Made by a program: the position numbers and the translations under genes. The notes beneath the pieces were generated by a model. The model saw nothing but the letters and a program-made list of their open reading frames with translations, made no database searches and was not told the DNA's origin. A DNA stretch of 64,000 bases from Neonectria sp. B-13 (Eukaryota; Ascomycota; Sordariomycetes; Hypocreales; Nectriaceae), in the NCBI GenBank assembly GCA_002682825.1, contig NOKP01000002.1, positions 6,120,309 through 6,184,308 on the forward strand, given 5' to 3'. Positions 11,167-22,306 of this stretch are shown piece after piece (the first letter of the stretch is position 1; each line of letters starts with the position of its first letter).

Positions 11167-12656
11167 CTACGTCCCAACATCCTTCACACCCTTATTATTA
11201 TTATTATCTGAGAAATTATCCATTTCAACAAGATCAAACTGCGCATACCCAGTCCGCTGCTGGTGGTGCAGCTTACCCCGTGGGGTATCGTGGGTAGAGG
11301 ATTTCGACGGGCGCGAAGCACCTGACAAGCCCATCAACCGCGGTGCGAATCTCTTCAAGAACTTGCGGAAGGTAGGCATAGAGCCGCAGATAATGAAGAG
11401 ATTGACCTCAACAAATCTGCACCAGTTAGTATACTGCTGTTTCCTTCTTTGTCTGGATGAGAAATTGAAAACAAGGAGTTCTTAACTCACGACCAAACGT
11501 TAGCAGGCGCGGCGGCCCAGGGAATGTCCGAGGCTCCTAGGAGCGACGGCAGGTAGACCATACGAACAATCGACGTCGCGACTGTTCTGCACATATCTAG
11601 TCAGTCAAAAAAGGTCTTGCTGTTCGCAATATGCCCGATGAAATATGAGAGGGAGAAACTCACACTGAGCCAATGCCAAACATGATAGCCGCTCCAATCT
11701 TCTGTGCCACTGGCATCCTCAAACGAACAATCGTAGGAATAGGTATAATGAAGAGAATAACATCAGACACGATATTGGCAACTGCGATGGCAATGTACAA
11801 AACCGCCGCGTTGAGGCATTTACCTGTGTCGAAAGCGTACGGGTCCCAGCTGGCGCGGATGGGGTGGCATGCAAAGAGAAGCAGCGAAGCAATGATGATG
11901 GTGTAGCTGGCTACCATGGCTATTGTCGCCCAAATGGTTACTCTAAACCACTTCTGGGGCGATATTTGCAGATAGAAGGTCAAAAGAGACGTTTTGCTGA
12001 GACCATTGCAAGTGATGAATATTGGCGCGACGATGTAGGAGCTCTAATATATCAAGTCGTAAGTACTCAGTCGCGAGGAGCCAAACGTCGCCGGCCCTTA
12101 AAATTGCGTTTGGCGTGAACGTACCAGCATGTGCTTCTCAAAGACTTCAATGGGCATCTCCCATGCATGGTGACACAGGCCTCCAATCGATACGGACCCT
12201 TGAACAAGCTTTGTCAGTTTGCGAGTCATCCGAGGCAAGTGTTTCTTACAAATCTGCACCGACTGCATCAAAACAGACGCGATCTTTGGAGAAGAAAGAG
12301 AAGCATTAGCAAGTAGACATTGGATGCATTGGTGCTTCAAACCAAGAGGCCAGACTTCTCACCCAAGCAAGACAAATCAAGACTGTAATGGCGGTTCGAT
12401 TCAGCTTCAATTTCTTCTTCAATTTCTCTCCCTTGTTTGTGCGTGACATACCGTCGTCAATCTTTAGACAGCCAGTGATAAAATGCTTAGTATATAGTCT
12501 TTGAACGAGACAAAATAAGGCTAGGGGTCCTAGGATGCCAAATATGAGGACATGATCGAGCGCTCGCCGCTGTTGGGGATGGTCAAAATTCACGACGTAG
12601 CCCTCCGGCGGCGCGAGAAACGTCGTCACACCATCCGTTACTGGATAGGTAGCCAT
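11167..12656 (-). CDS. SAT4/PTH11-like rhodopsin-fold integral membrane protein
   Basis: Seven exons: 12656-12452, 12382-12363, 12283-12250, 12198-12125, 12043-11664, 11586-11491, 11416-11167, total 352 aa. Multiple hydrophobic segments (for example VLIFGILGPLALFCLVQRLY, AAVLYIAIAVANIVSDVILF) fit seven TM helices. Family landmarks: GGLCHHAWEM, FLPIP-like IIPIPTIVRLRM, and NLFIICGSMPTFRKFLK before a cytosolic polar tail. Such proteins are plasma-membrane receptors or sensors in plant-associated fungi; the ligand is unknown. Exon 2 is only 20 nt and exon 3 only 34 nt; all junctions are GT-AG and preserve frame. Confidence 0.88.
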
Positions 12657-13783
12657 AGCACATGCTGGGAAACTTTGAGCAGCGGGCGCACTATGAATAA
12701 ACTGGGCATATTGAGGTGCGCTCGACCACCGGCATATATTTGTATGCCGTGTCAAGGATCAAGCTTCTCAAAGCAGCATCGAGGGGGCCTCCTCTCCCTT
12801 TGCCGGCAAGCAGAAGGTTCCTGGCCTGACAGTAAATCGGAAACAAAAGACTGGATAAACCAACACAGAGCGGACCTGTCTTTGCTTCTTCGAAGGTAAC
12901 CACTGCTACCTTCCTCATCAAGACATCAACCACCATGGACTGACTGAGTCCCTTTCCCGCCACTTAACCTTGACCCAGGCCGAAATAAATTACCATAATG
13001 CCTCAGTGCTAGAACCAACATACGTTCAAAGGACTGGGGCTTGTCCCCCATCCTGGCTCTTCAACGCCTCCATGTAACATCTAAGGTTGAGGCGCATGCA
13101 TGGTCATTTCCGAGATTTTGCAAGCCAATCAGTGGCTTTGGCCCTTGAAGTTACATTGCCCTGCTAGGTACAGCCAACACACTCGTACTGCAAAGGATGT
13201 AACTCCGGGTGCGATGCAGCCCCCCCTGCATGTTGCTTACGGGAACCCGGTACATAGCCCCATTCCCTGTAGAAAAGAGGATCGCCTGGGGGGAACTCAC
13301 AGCACACAATTGGCGGGTAATTAAAATAGTCTAGGTACTTGCCAAAAGCAATCACTTAAAATCATCAACCAACAACCAACAACCAACAGCCAAGACCCAA
13401 ACGCCAACAAACAACTCCCTCAAGCTCGGCCCGAACGAGACCATCACCAGCCCGCCTCCCCGAGCTCCTTACAACCCTGTGGCACTAGCCCTAATTTAAA
13501 TTGAAGTGGAAATTATTCGGGGGCGTACAAGGACAGTCATGTTTTCTCGCTGGGGTTGGACATCTATCCATGCTGAATAGTTGCATCCAGACTTCGCCGC
13601 CTGCAGGTGACGACCCGCAGTCTCCTCTCAGACCGTGATATCAATATGCCTCCCCCACTCCATGTGTCGCACAAAAGGCTGCGGTAGGATCATGTATTCC
13701 GGGCCTGTCCTGTATTTCCAACACATCATAATACCACTCTTTTTATCCTGCCAACCGTTCACATTGGATCCAACCAGAAAGCA
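12657..13783. other. Intergenic between divergent genes
   Basis: Promoter space for the SAT4-like gene (-) and the EthD gene (+). It contains a short tandem run of the 7-mer AACCAAC near 13366-13388. The minus-strand frame 12691-12963 has no recognisable features. Confidence 0.4.
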
Positions 13784-14403
13784 ATGGTTCGTCTCACGTC
13801 AACCGTCTCCGTGCTGACGGTCCTCGTTGGAGCAACTCTCGCTTCGTGCTACTCCAACACGGGCCTCCTTCAGATGGTCACCTACGTCAAGCGCCATCCT
13901 GAATTTACTCGCGACGAGTTCTGGGAGTACTGGGAGACTCAGCATGCTCCTAAGGTCGTCCCATTGGCCACCCACTTCAACATCACCCGCTACCAACAGG
14001 TATGAAGAACATATTGATTGACCCTCATAAGAGAGTGCCGCCAAGTATTCCACTGACAGGGCCCAACTTCCACGGCGTCCAGATACAAGTCGGAGGCAAG
14101 ATCCCCCCCACCGCGGCTGGCGCCTCCAAACCGGCCTCCACCGAACTCGTCGACTTCGACGGAATTGCCATGTTCTTATACTCGTCCCCTGACGTCTTAA
14201 CCGCAATGCTCTCTCACCCTTACTACCTCGAAGTTGTGGAGCCCGATGAGCACGTCTTTATCGACAAGGAGGCTTTCGGTGGTGGTATGGTTGCCACATA
14301 CATCGGTGAGAACATTGAGGCTGTGGATAGGGCTAAGGATGTCTGGGTCGGCAATAAGGCTACGCGCAGGAAGTTTCAGAAGCTTTTCAACTCTTACCTG
14401 TAA
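13784..14403 (+). CDS. Secreted EthD-domain protein
   Basis: Two exons, 13784-13999 and 14083-14403, 178 aa. An N-terminal signal peptide (LTSTVSVLTVLVGATLAS) is followed by an EthD / dimeric alpha-beta barrel core: GLLQMVTYVKRHPEFTRDEF with the typical WETQHAP motif, then MLSHPYYLEVVEPDEHVFID. The acceptor at 14082 was chosen because it joins ITRYQQ to IQVGGKIPPTAAG in frame; the nearer AG at 14059 breaks frame. EthD relatives include polyketide anthrone decarboxylase or cyclase helpers, but those are usually intracellular, so the role of this secreted form is open. Confidence 0.82.
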
Positions 14404-16419
14404 AGAGACATATACGATTGACAATTATACCGCTGCAGACTTTCACTCTTTCTTTCATCTAAATGCGAAAGACTCTAATGTGCTCAGCGGCTACTTTGCT
14501 GCAGGCCTTAATGTTACGAGTTTCTATCGACATCGCTGCGCAACCTAATTCCCTCGTGCTCTTTCTCGCAACCCCTTCTCGTCTCTTTCTCCTTGTATTA
14601 TCTTTCCGCAAGACGACTTCGCCCTTCTATCTACGCAGTCCCCTTCATAAGTGCGTTGTTCTTTTTGTCTACGGCAGCGCCTCATTTCCTAGGTACGAAG
14701 ACCCAGGCACGGTCAACGAAAAACATATGAAACTGTTTACACTCCCGCCACCACCGATCTTAATCTAATACCTCTTTACCGATAGTTGACCTAAGAAAAC
14801 GGAGCGCAATTTATACTTACCGTACACCAGTCCAGGCTCCTTGCCCTGTCCAAGTTGTGTACTTATATATATCCCCCCAGACAGATGTTAGACCAGATGT
14901 AGGTACATCGCCACATATTGCCCTCTCCTAGCCAACTTTCTGAGCTTGGTCTTCCACCGAATGCTGGTGCTGGGCGTATGCCGAATGCGGAAAGTTCTCG
15001 ACCTTCTAGTTCCATGATGAAAATGACCGTCACCTTCATTGTAGCAGTAGTGCACCAAGTGTCAGGACCGTCTTGTGTTTGAAGAATTTCCCGACGTGGG
15101 TTGAGGGCTCGAAGGAAACAGGACCACTTAAGCCATTCGTTTCACCTGTCCGAACTAGAGACCCCTTAAGATTGTAAAAGTCTTCTTCTAGCTGAAACAT
15201 ACCCTCTGTTAGTCCCCTTGCCTTATTGAAAGCGATAAAGATGACTCCCAAGAGATGTTAAAAATACATCGATCTTTCAGGGCTGTGAAAACGGGTTAGT
15301 GCCTCTCCTTCTATTCCATGTCCATCGATTCGCCTTGTCCACGAGGAACCTATCAGCCCGAAATTCGTCGTTTAAACACATTTAGAGAAAGGCCCTGGTT
15401 ACCTTTAGGATGTAATTCTCTCAAGTCGCTGGGCCCTGGCTGCGAGTATTTGAGTTCGCAGCGGAGCGAAATGATCTTTCAAGTTACCGCACATTCCGAT
15501 CTTTGAATCATACAGCTTGAACGGCTGGTGGCGAAGCCATACGTCCAAGAACTTCGAGATGTCGTCAAGAAGTCTTCATTCCCTCAAATCTTAGTCGAGG
15601 ATATAGATCACCACTGATTTGTGGTGATGTGTTGGTGTCGCCAGGCTGCTGGGCCCTCACTGAATGGCGTTTTGACCCGGATTAGGAGTTCAGGAGATAA
15701 TAATAACAGAAAGGAAGCTGCACCATATTTTCAACCAAGAGCTTTCTGTGTTTGGCTTCTTTCAAGCTGTATAGGGAGTGTAGGATCTCTCCTTGAGACT
15801 TGTTCAATCATTGTCTACCTCGCAGCTGCAGTTGCTGAAGAGTTGTGGATATTAAATATTGGCCATCTCGGCGTTGTGTAGCCTGCGATATAATCAATCT
15901 TTACTAATAAGATTGCTTGGCTGGCACTGGGTGTTGTAATATCTTTGATTGGCAAGAACATGCCGTCTCAATGAGCCAAGAACAGTGGCTCATCTTTCAT
16001 ATTAGTACCAGAATTTTACCAGTATATAATCGAAACAGAACATCTATCCTAGATCTTCTTACTGCCTGGGGGTATTGCAGTGTCTCAATCATGCGCTTTA
16101 GGTCACTGAATAGCCGGGTCCAAAAGTGGAATAGATAACAGTGGAGCAAAAGCACAGCGAACGTCAGATTGCGGACTAAGAGCTCCATGATTAGCGCGTC
16201 AGCAGAGCGCATTAGCGCCTTTGCAACATCAGATAAGGCATTAGTAGAAACTGGGACTCTCTTACAATAAGGCGGAGTGGAGGCATTTTCAAGTCTATTA
16301 TACTCTCTCTCGGACAATTCAACGAAACCCGAGGTCTTAAATCGATACTGTCACCTGGTTGAGCCAGTAGGATTCTGTTTCCCTAACCAAACAAACCCTT
16401 CAGTGTTAGGCAGGTCCCA
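14404..16419. other. Long intergenic region
   Basis: About 2 kb without a supportable gene. A 106-codon minus-strand frame at 15997-16317 has one hydrophobic stretch but no family resemblance. No repeat stands out. Confidence 0.35.
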
Positions 16420-18078
16420 ATGAGCTTAGGTCCACAATGCTGGGCGTGTCGTGACCGCCGGGTTCGCTGCGACTCACGGCAGCCAGTCTGCTTGAAATGC
16501 ACTCGGAAAGGCATTGATTGTCCTGGGTATTCAGCTACCAGGCCTCTCAGATGGCGCCCGATGACTATTCTGCAACCTCACGCGAATCTACCCGTGACTC
16601 TTGCCCAAGTCCACGCTCTCCCGTCGCCTTCCGAACCAGAGCCACAAGCAGGCGTCAGGACATGGAGCCTCTTCGCCAGGGAAGATGACGTCGCTCATGC
16701 TAGCATTACCATTGATACATTTACTTATTGTCAGTGATCACGTCCACTTTACTTATTCCTTGTGCTCGCGCTGACCATTGGGTGACTAGACAACGACATC
16801 ATAAGCCCGGATTTGACAGCATTCGGGTCGACCAGTCGCCGACTTACGACGTCGGATTGGTTTATGCTCAGTGAAGTCAAGAGACACCTATACATATGCG
16901 TTGTAATGACGCATAAGGCTGTTCAGCGGCAGTTGGCAAACCTCAACGGCTTAGAATCGACCTCCTCAGGCCTGAATCTGAACCACCCACATGCAAGCCA
17001 AGACCTCGCCCTGGTCCATCGCCACCAAGCCTCTGCTGTTCATTCCCTGCATGTTCGCATTGATCAGGTTTCGCGGACCAATCCTGATCCACGCCTGTTC
17101 GAGGAAGTGACATTCCTCCTTATCTGCCAGGTCCAGCAGAGTGCCTACAATCGCTGGTTTTCCCACCTGCAAGGCGGAAAGGCTCTCCTAAGATTTTGGG
17201 GAAGGAGAAGCCTGCTTGGGCTCTGTGATTATTATTACTTCATCTTTATCGTCACGGATGTTTTCGGAATCACTACTACCCCGTCATCTGCCCTGTCAAT
17301 CGCCACACTGGACGACCATGCAGAGTATATCAGCATTGTTCATCATCTCAAGGTTGACTGTTGCGATTGTCTCGTTCCAGTGCCAAAGGAACTGGTCGTG
17401 GCCACGAGCGCCATCAATAGTCGCAGAGCTAGCGTTACAGTGTCATCGTATCTGCAGGAGAGCGGTATACCAACTGTCACTCTTACTTCAGTGGCAAGCA
17501 TTATGGGTTACATTGAGGCTTTCTGCCCCCTGACATGGGCAATGGAGGTAGTGCAGCGTCAACGAAGTCAGCTCCTCGCCGTAATAGCAGCAGATCCGCC
17601 ACCAGAAACCGACGAGGCTTGCCTGCTTACCAGCTGGGTAGCATTAGCTCAATGCTTCCAGTCTGCAGTTGTTTTGTATCTCATCTTGAGCGACCCATGG
17701 GACCGAGCCAATTTCTCTCCCGGACCTACTTGGAACCAAACACGAGACTCTGCGTACCGGACGCTAATGGCAGCAATACATGAGCTCTTTGACCTCAGAA
17801 CTAAGGTTGGTAGTGTGGTGAATCACTACAAGTTCATACTCTGGCCTATGGTCATGGCGGGGATCGAAGCTGCCGTGACCTACCGGGATCAAGAAGAAAT
17901 CGACTTCTTGTGTACGAGTCTGAGGACTATGACCATTGATCTGGGAGCATCGGCCATGCGTGAGGCGGGCGAATTTCTTGAGAGATTTTGGACCAAGTGT
18001 CAAGCAGAGAAGCTTGGTACAAGGCTTGCGATGGATTGGGATGAGGTCTTCAGGAACGCGCCCATGTTTCTTATGTGA
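16420..18078 (+). CDS. Zn2Cys6 fungal transcription factor
   Basis: Two exons, 16420-16729 and 16790-18078, 532 aa. The binuclear zinc cluster is at the very N-terminus (CWACRDRRVRC, then CLKCTRKGIDC; Cys 7, 10, 17, 24, 27, 34), followed by a long mostly helical fungal regulatory region ending in WDEVFRNAPMFLM. It lies tail to tail with the arginine deiminase-like gene. No target or ligand can be deduced. Confidence 0.9.
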
Positions 18079-18326
18079 TGTGTGAGAGAAATTGTGAGCT
18101 GGAAGTTGGTTCTACTGACTTGTAACTAATTCTTGCAACACTGAAGCAGAATATAAATTCTGTTGCCTATATACTTACTAGTTGTCCAGGTCGAACAAGC
18201 CGTATGAAATCTGTACAGTCTCGCCGTCATGAGAACCTCCTCGCGGAAACTGCCTGTCCTGAATCCACGCCTAGAACGTAGAAGGCTTTCAACCCAGTCG
18301 TTGCGTCCACTCACCGTGCCTGTGTC

Positions 18327-20156
18327 TTACTCCCACCAGATCATGTCTGTCTGCCGCAATGTGTTTGAGCCGCAGTGAATCTCTCCACCGTTCATGTGGT
18401 GGCTCAGATAGTCGTCGATGAAGGTGACATTCATGCCGGCGCGAGCATACGCCGCCTCCACCGCCACCTCCAGGACGTCGATGCCGTCAATGACGGGCCC
18501 CCACGGCTTCGGGGAGAGGTACTGGTTTCCAATGACGATGCCATTTATCATTGCCGGGAGAAACGCTCCAAGTTGGAACTCGCCTTCACGCACGGGGGGC
18601 CAATAAACGGACAGTCCATCCGGGTATACGAGGGCGCCGCCCCGCGAGACGTCACGGTAGAGCGCGGGCACTTTGATTACATCCTTGGGGTCCAGCGGGA
18701 TCTCGCCGAGGAGGATGTCCAGGTTCGCGTTGATGTGCTTCTGTGCGTATGCGTTGACGTTGGTGAAGGTCTTGTTAGCTAGCAACTCGCTGATGGTGTC
18801 GTTGAGATATGGCGAAACGGATGCACCGTAATCATTAGCAACCGACTCGTTGAAGCTGATAGCCCGAGCGCCGCCTTGGCCAGCTGCTTTCGCATCCTCA
18901 AGAATCTCCATGGCTGACACAGGGTCGGCAATGGCGATAGTAAATCCCAGGTCGTTGTCGAAGGGCACGAACTGCACGAACTCGTCGACGTGCCCGACGC
19001 GCATCCAGCCTGTCTCCAGGACCAGCGGTGTCTGCATGCCCTGGCCGTATAGCAAGTCCCGCACGGGCTGCGATGTCAGCTCATCGTAATGCTTCCCAAA
19101 GATGATACGCCCGGCCTTGTAGAGCACGCCAGTCTTGGACCGGTACGGCGGGATCGTCTCGAGGTTGCCGTAGCTGTCGATGGTATTGTAGCCGAAGCCC
19201 GTCCCAGTGGCGCTGCCGGGCTGGAAAGCTCCGAAGCCCGGTCCCTGCAGCTGCTCAAAGATTTGGCGTCCGCCCGTACGCGTAGACTGCGCGGAGCGCA
19301 TCATGATGCGGATGGCGATGGGACCTTCTGGCCCAGGCATGCTGGCGTAAGCTGGCTCCAGGATGTCCTGGGCCCAGATGTCCGACGACTGGTTGAACAG
19401 CAGCATGGGCTCTTCGATTCCAACCACCTCGCGTGCATCGTCAAGTTGCTGCACAAAGTACTGCTGGATAGGCTCCGAGTCGTTGGCGTAGGTGCTGACC
19501 AGCGTCTCGACCTTTTGCAGGTGGTGGTGAGTCAGGACAGGGGCCACCTTGAGAACAACCGCGTCACTGGCGTGCTTCGTCTTGTCGGTTACGTCGAAGC
19601 GCACCAATACGGAGCCGTCCCAGATGGAGGCATCTTTGACAAACTCACGGCCATCGATACCGAGGACGAGACCGGTGCGGAGCTGCGTAGCGTTGAAGTT
19701 GAGTTGCTGGTCGACGAGGCGCCACGCAGCCGTGTCGTTGGGCCTGGACAGATCCTCAAGAATGAAGATGCGAACCCGCTCATACGCAGCACGTGGCGTG
19801 GCATAGACATGAGCGGTGGCGTTGTCCGAAATGTCCATCATGGGCACGGTCCGGAGTGGCGCCATGTACTCTGGCGCCAGGAGCAAGTGGCCAGAAGCGT
19901 CATTGCAAAATGCAAGCTCGTCGTTGCTCAGGGGCACGTTGTTGCGGTCTGTGTTTGGACATCGGCCGTGCTTGTCACCGACGTTGGGCAGGAAGATGGC
20001 ACCGCGCTCGTGGGACCAAGATGCCTTGTTGCCCGCGTCCGAGGTGCCATTGAGGTCAACTACCCCGTCGCGGTTGGTGTCGGCGCGGATGTCAGGTGTG
20101 AGACATGCGGCTCGAGTGGCCAGAGCCAAGGGCAGGAAGACGAGGAAGTTCCGCAT
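18327..20156 (-). CDS. Secreted protein-arginine deiminase (PAD)-like enzyme
   Basis: Single exon, 609 aa. PADs convert peptidyl-arginine to peptidyl-citrulline. The N-terminus after the chosen ATG is a signal peptide (FLVFLPLALATRAACL); the frame extends upstream to 20252 but would hide it. Residues about 22-55 (ADTNRDGVVDLNG, then KASWSHERGAIFLPN) match the calcium-binding middle domain of animal PADs; the vertebrate N-terminal domain is absent. The catalytic domain keeps all four expected residues: Asp in SSDIWAQDILEPAY (about 264), His and Asp in VGHVDEFVQFVPFD (389, 391), and Cys in GGEIHCGSNTLR (595). Several N-glycosylation sequons support secretion. Substrates are unknown. The opposite strand holds a 357-codon open frame that is only a shadow. 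Confidence 0.93.
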   Translation of the reverse strand: MRNFLVFLPLALATRAACLTPDIRADTNRDGVVDLNGTSDAGNKASWSHERGAIFLPNVGDKHGRCPNTDRNNVPLSNDELAFCNDASGHLLLAPEYMAPLRTVPMMDISDNATAHVYATPRAAYERVRIFILEDLSRPNDTAAWRLVDQQLNFNATQLRTGLVLGIDGREFVKDASIWDGSVLVRFDVTDKTKHASDAVVLKVAPVLTHHHLQKVETLVSTYANDSEPIQQYFVQQLDDAREVVGIEEPMLLFNQSSDIWAQDILEPAYASMPGPEGPIAIRIMMRSAQSTRTGGRQIFEQLQGPGFGAFQPGSATGTGFGYNTIDSYGNLETIPPYRSKTGVLYKAGRIIFGKHYDELTSQPVRDLLYGQGMQTPLVLETGWMRVGHVDEFVQFVPFDNDLGFTIAIADPVSAMEILEDAKAAGQGGARAISFNESVANDYGASVSPYLNDTISELLANKTFTNVNAYAQKHINANLDILLGEIPLDPKDVIKVPALYRDVSRGGALVYPDGLSVYWPPVREGEFQLGAFLPAMINGIVIGNQYLSPKPWGPVIDGIDVLEVAVEAAYARAGMNVTFIDDYLSHHMNGGEIHCGSNTLRQTDMIWWE

Positions 20157-20270
20157 ATTTGACAACAAAGACCGACGTCTGGGACTGATTGTTTTGGATA
20201 CTCGAATGAGACGAGAGTTGGCTCTGACTGTCAAACCGGCTTGCATTATCATTCAGGAATATTCTTGGAC

Positions 20271-20280
20271 ACTTTATATG
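20271..20280 (-). promoter_or_regulatory. TATA-like box of PAD-like gene
   Basis: CATATAAAGT on the minus strand, about 115 nt upstream of the ATG at 20156. Confidence 0.45.
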
Positions 20281-22306
20281 CCCAAGCTTCTCATTGCCTG
20301 CGGTTTTCTAAGAGCACCAAGTTTACCTATCCTCAGCTTATCGCTCTGGTATCTGCTCTCCAGCCGCGTTCATCATTATCATTCCGATGAATGACATCTC
20401 TCTATCTCAGGGTGCGAGATAGAGCTGTGGTTTGGTGCGGAGAACCCTGGGGCTAATCCCTCCAAGCTCCAACTAGAGCCTGCCAGGGTCTACCGAATGA
20501 GGTTAGTTTTTTGGCCAAGACATTTGGTTGGGGATTGATTTTAGCATCCTCCCCATAATAACAACCAGGATGTGGGACAGCTTGCGGTGAAGAGAGGACA
20601 TGAGATGACATACAGCAGTTCCCCAAGTTCCCCCGTTTAATAATCACTATCAGGTGGTCTTTCATGGAATTTCATAATATGGAACGTAAGAAGAATCACC
20701 CAGCGATTGTGATAAGCCCCCGCGTCAACGATACGCCAGTTGTAGTGAAGATTATTCCACGTTCTTAGGCCAGTCTTCACGTCCAGAACCCAGAACCCTT
20801 GCCACCACCTGCGAAGCACCACGCACAGCTTGACTTGATGCAGGATGATTCGTATTTCTTATCTTTTTCTTATCCTATCCTCGATTTTCCCAATATACAT
20901 GCGATCTTTTGCACTCCTTGAGAATTTTACGTAACTCTTCCTGCTTTTGCTCGGTTCCACGCATCCCAGATATCGTCAATACGTTTCCCAGATTCCCATA
21001 CTTGGGAACGACCGGAGGTGTGGGTCTTGCAGCTAGGTTTCTCTTACGATTCCCTACTAATCCATGGAAGCGAGTTGCATGTGTCCTGCTTGGTTGCGTT
21101 CTTTACTCCGCCCTCTCAAGATTCGAGCTTTCGACCTTGACAAACGATTGACTCGAGGTCTCATTGTCCACCCCACATTAGGCCCATTATCGAGATATGA
21201 TTTGAATTCTTGAGAGATACTGTTTCCAGAGTAAAATCCTTTAAGACCTGAAAGTAGGGTATTGAACTGGGGCTTCTTTATTTATTCTTGACCCTCTTTA
21301 GATGCTGCGGGCATGCTGCATTTTACTTCAAGACCAAGGATAGTGACTTCCTACTATCTGTTAGAAGCTCAGAGTCTATTCTTCCTATAAACACGTTTTA
21401 CCTGGGAAGGAAATGTCGATGTTGTGAATGACATAAGAGCATGAATTTAAGAGCGTTGAATGTCGAAATTTGGGTTGTTTTAATTTCTACGTTAGGGCTT
21501 CAACTTGTGGCGTAGCTGAAAATGCGTTAAGTGGTCTCCTTGTTTATGAATTGTAAGCCGGAAATCTTCCAGAGTGGGGGAATTGGCATAGCCGGTTGCA
21601 ACAAAGATCTTTTCTTATCAGCGTGGGGAGGGCATATGGCTGGTTTATTGGGCCCGGGGGCGGGGAATTCTTCTGTTCTTACCAATCTAGCGTAAATCGT
21701 ACCATTAGTCTTTAATTCCTTGAGGTCACTGATTTCGATAAGGGAGCAAAGATAAAGGTGTGAAAGGGGATGTAGACCAAGCCCTACAATTCCGGGCTGG
21801 GCTAGGATGACAATCCTTCGTGAATCTTGGCAGGGTTCTATTGGGAAAAGTGTGGTAGCGGATAGATCCATGTAGATACTGCTTCGACTGTTGAGTGGCT
21901 GTAATGAAGAGGTGGGTGTACTAAAATTTGTGCAAAGTCTTGGTTGATGAGCTTGTGAGATTTCCTCCATACATAAATTGTAACCAGTCTATCTGGACAC
22001 GTATAGATTTCAAGTTGCTCTTGTCTCTAGAGATAGCGGTAGGTCCGGATGAGAAGGATTTTGTAATAGATAACAAAATATCAAGTCAGTTCCATGACAA
22101 ATGGAAACTTCAAGCATGTCAAGGCAGTGACAGTGGAAGAACCTCCATTGCATAATTAGATATAAGATGGCCCTCAGCTGAAGCTAAGATGTCGGTGCCT
22201 CCTCAATAACTGAACCCACAATTTGCAGCATCTAGTGGTCCTCGATTTCGTCACAAATTGTCACTTCCTATCCGCTGACCACCATCTGGCACTCATTGAC
22301 TTCAAA
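20281..22306. other. Long intergenic region
   Basis: About 2 kb between the divergent PAD-like (-) and amidase (+) genes. A 147-codon minus frame at 21527-21970 shows no domain or splice support. I see no repeat or mobile element. Confidence 0.35.

Noticed and set aside
12691..12963. 90-codon minus frame upstream of the SAT4-like gene
   Set aside because: No motif and it sits in the promoter region of an established gene.
19089..20162. 357-codon plus-strand open frame opposite the PAD-like gene
   Set aside because: It is the antisense shadow of a GC-rich coding exon; the minus strand carries conserved catalytic motifs, this one has none.
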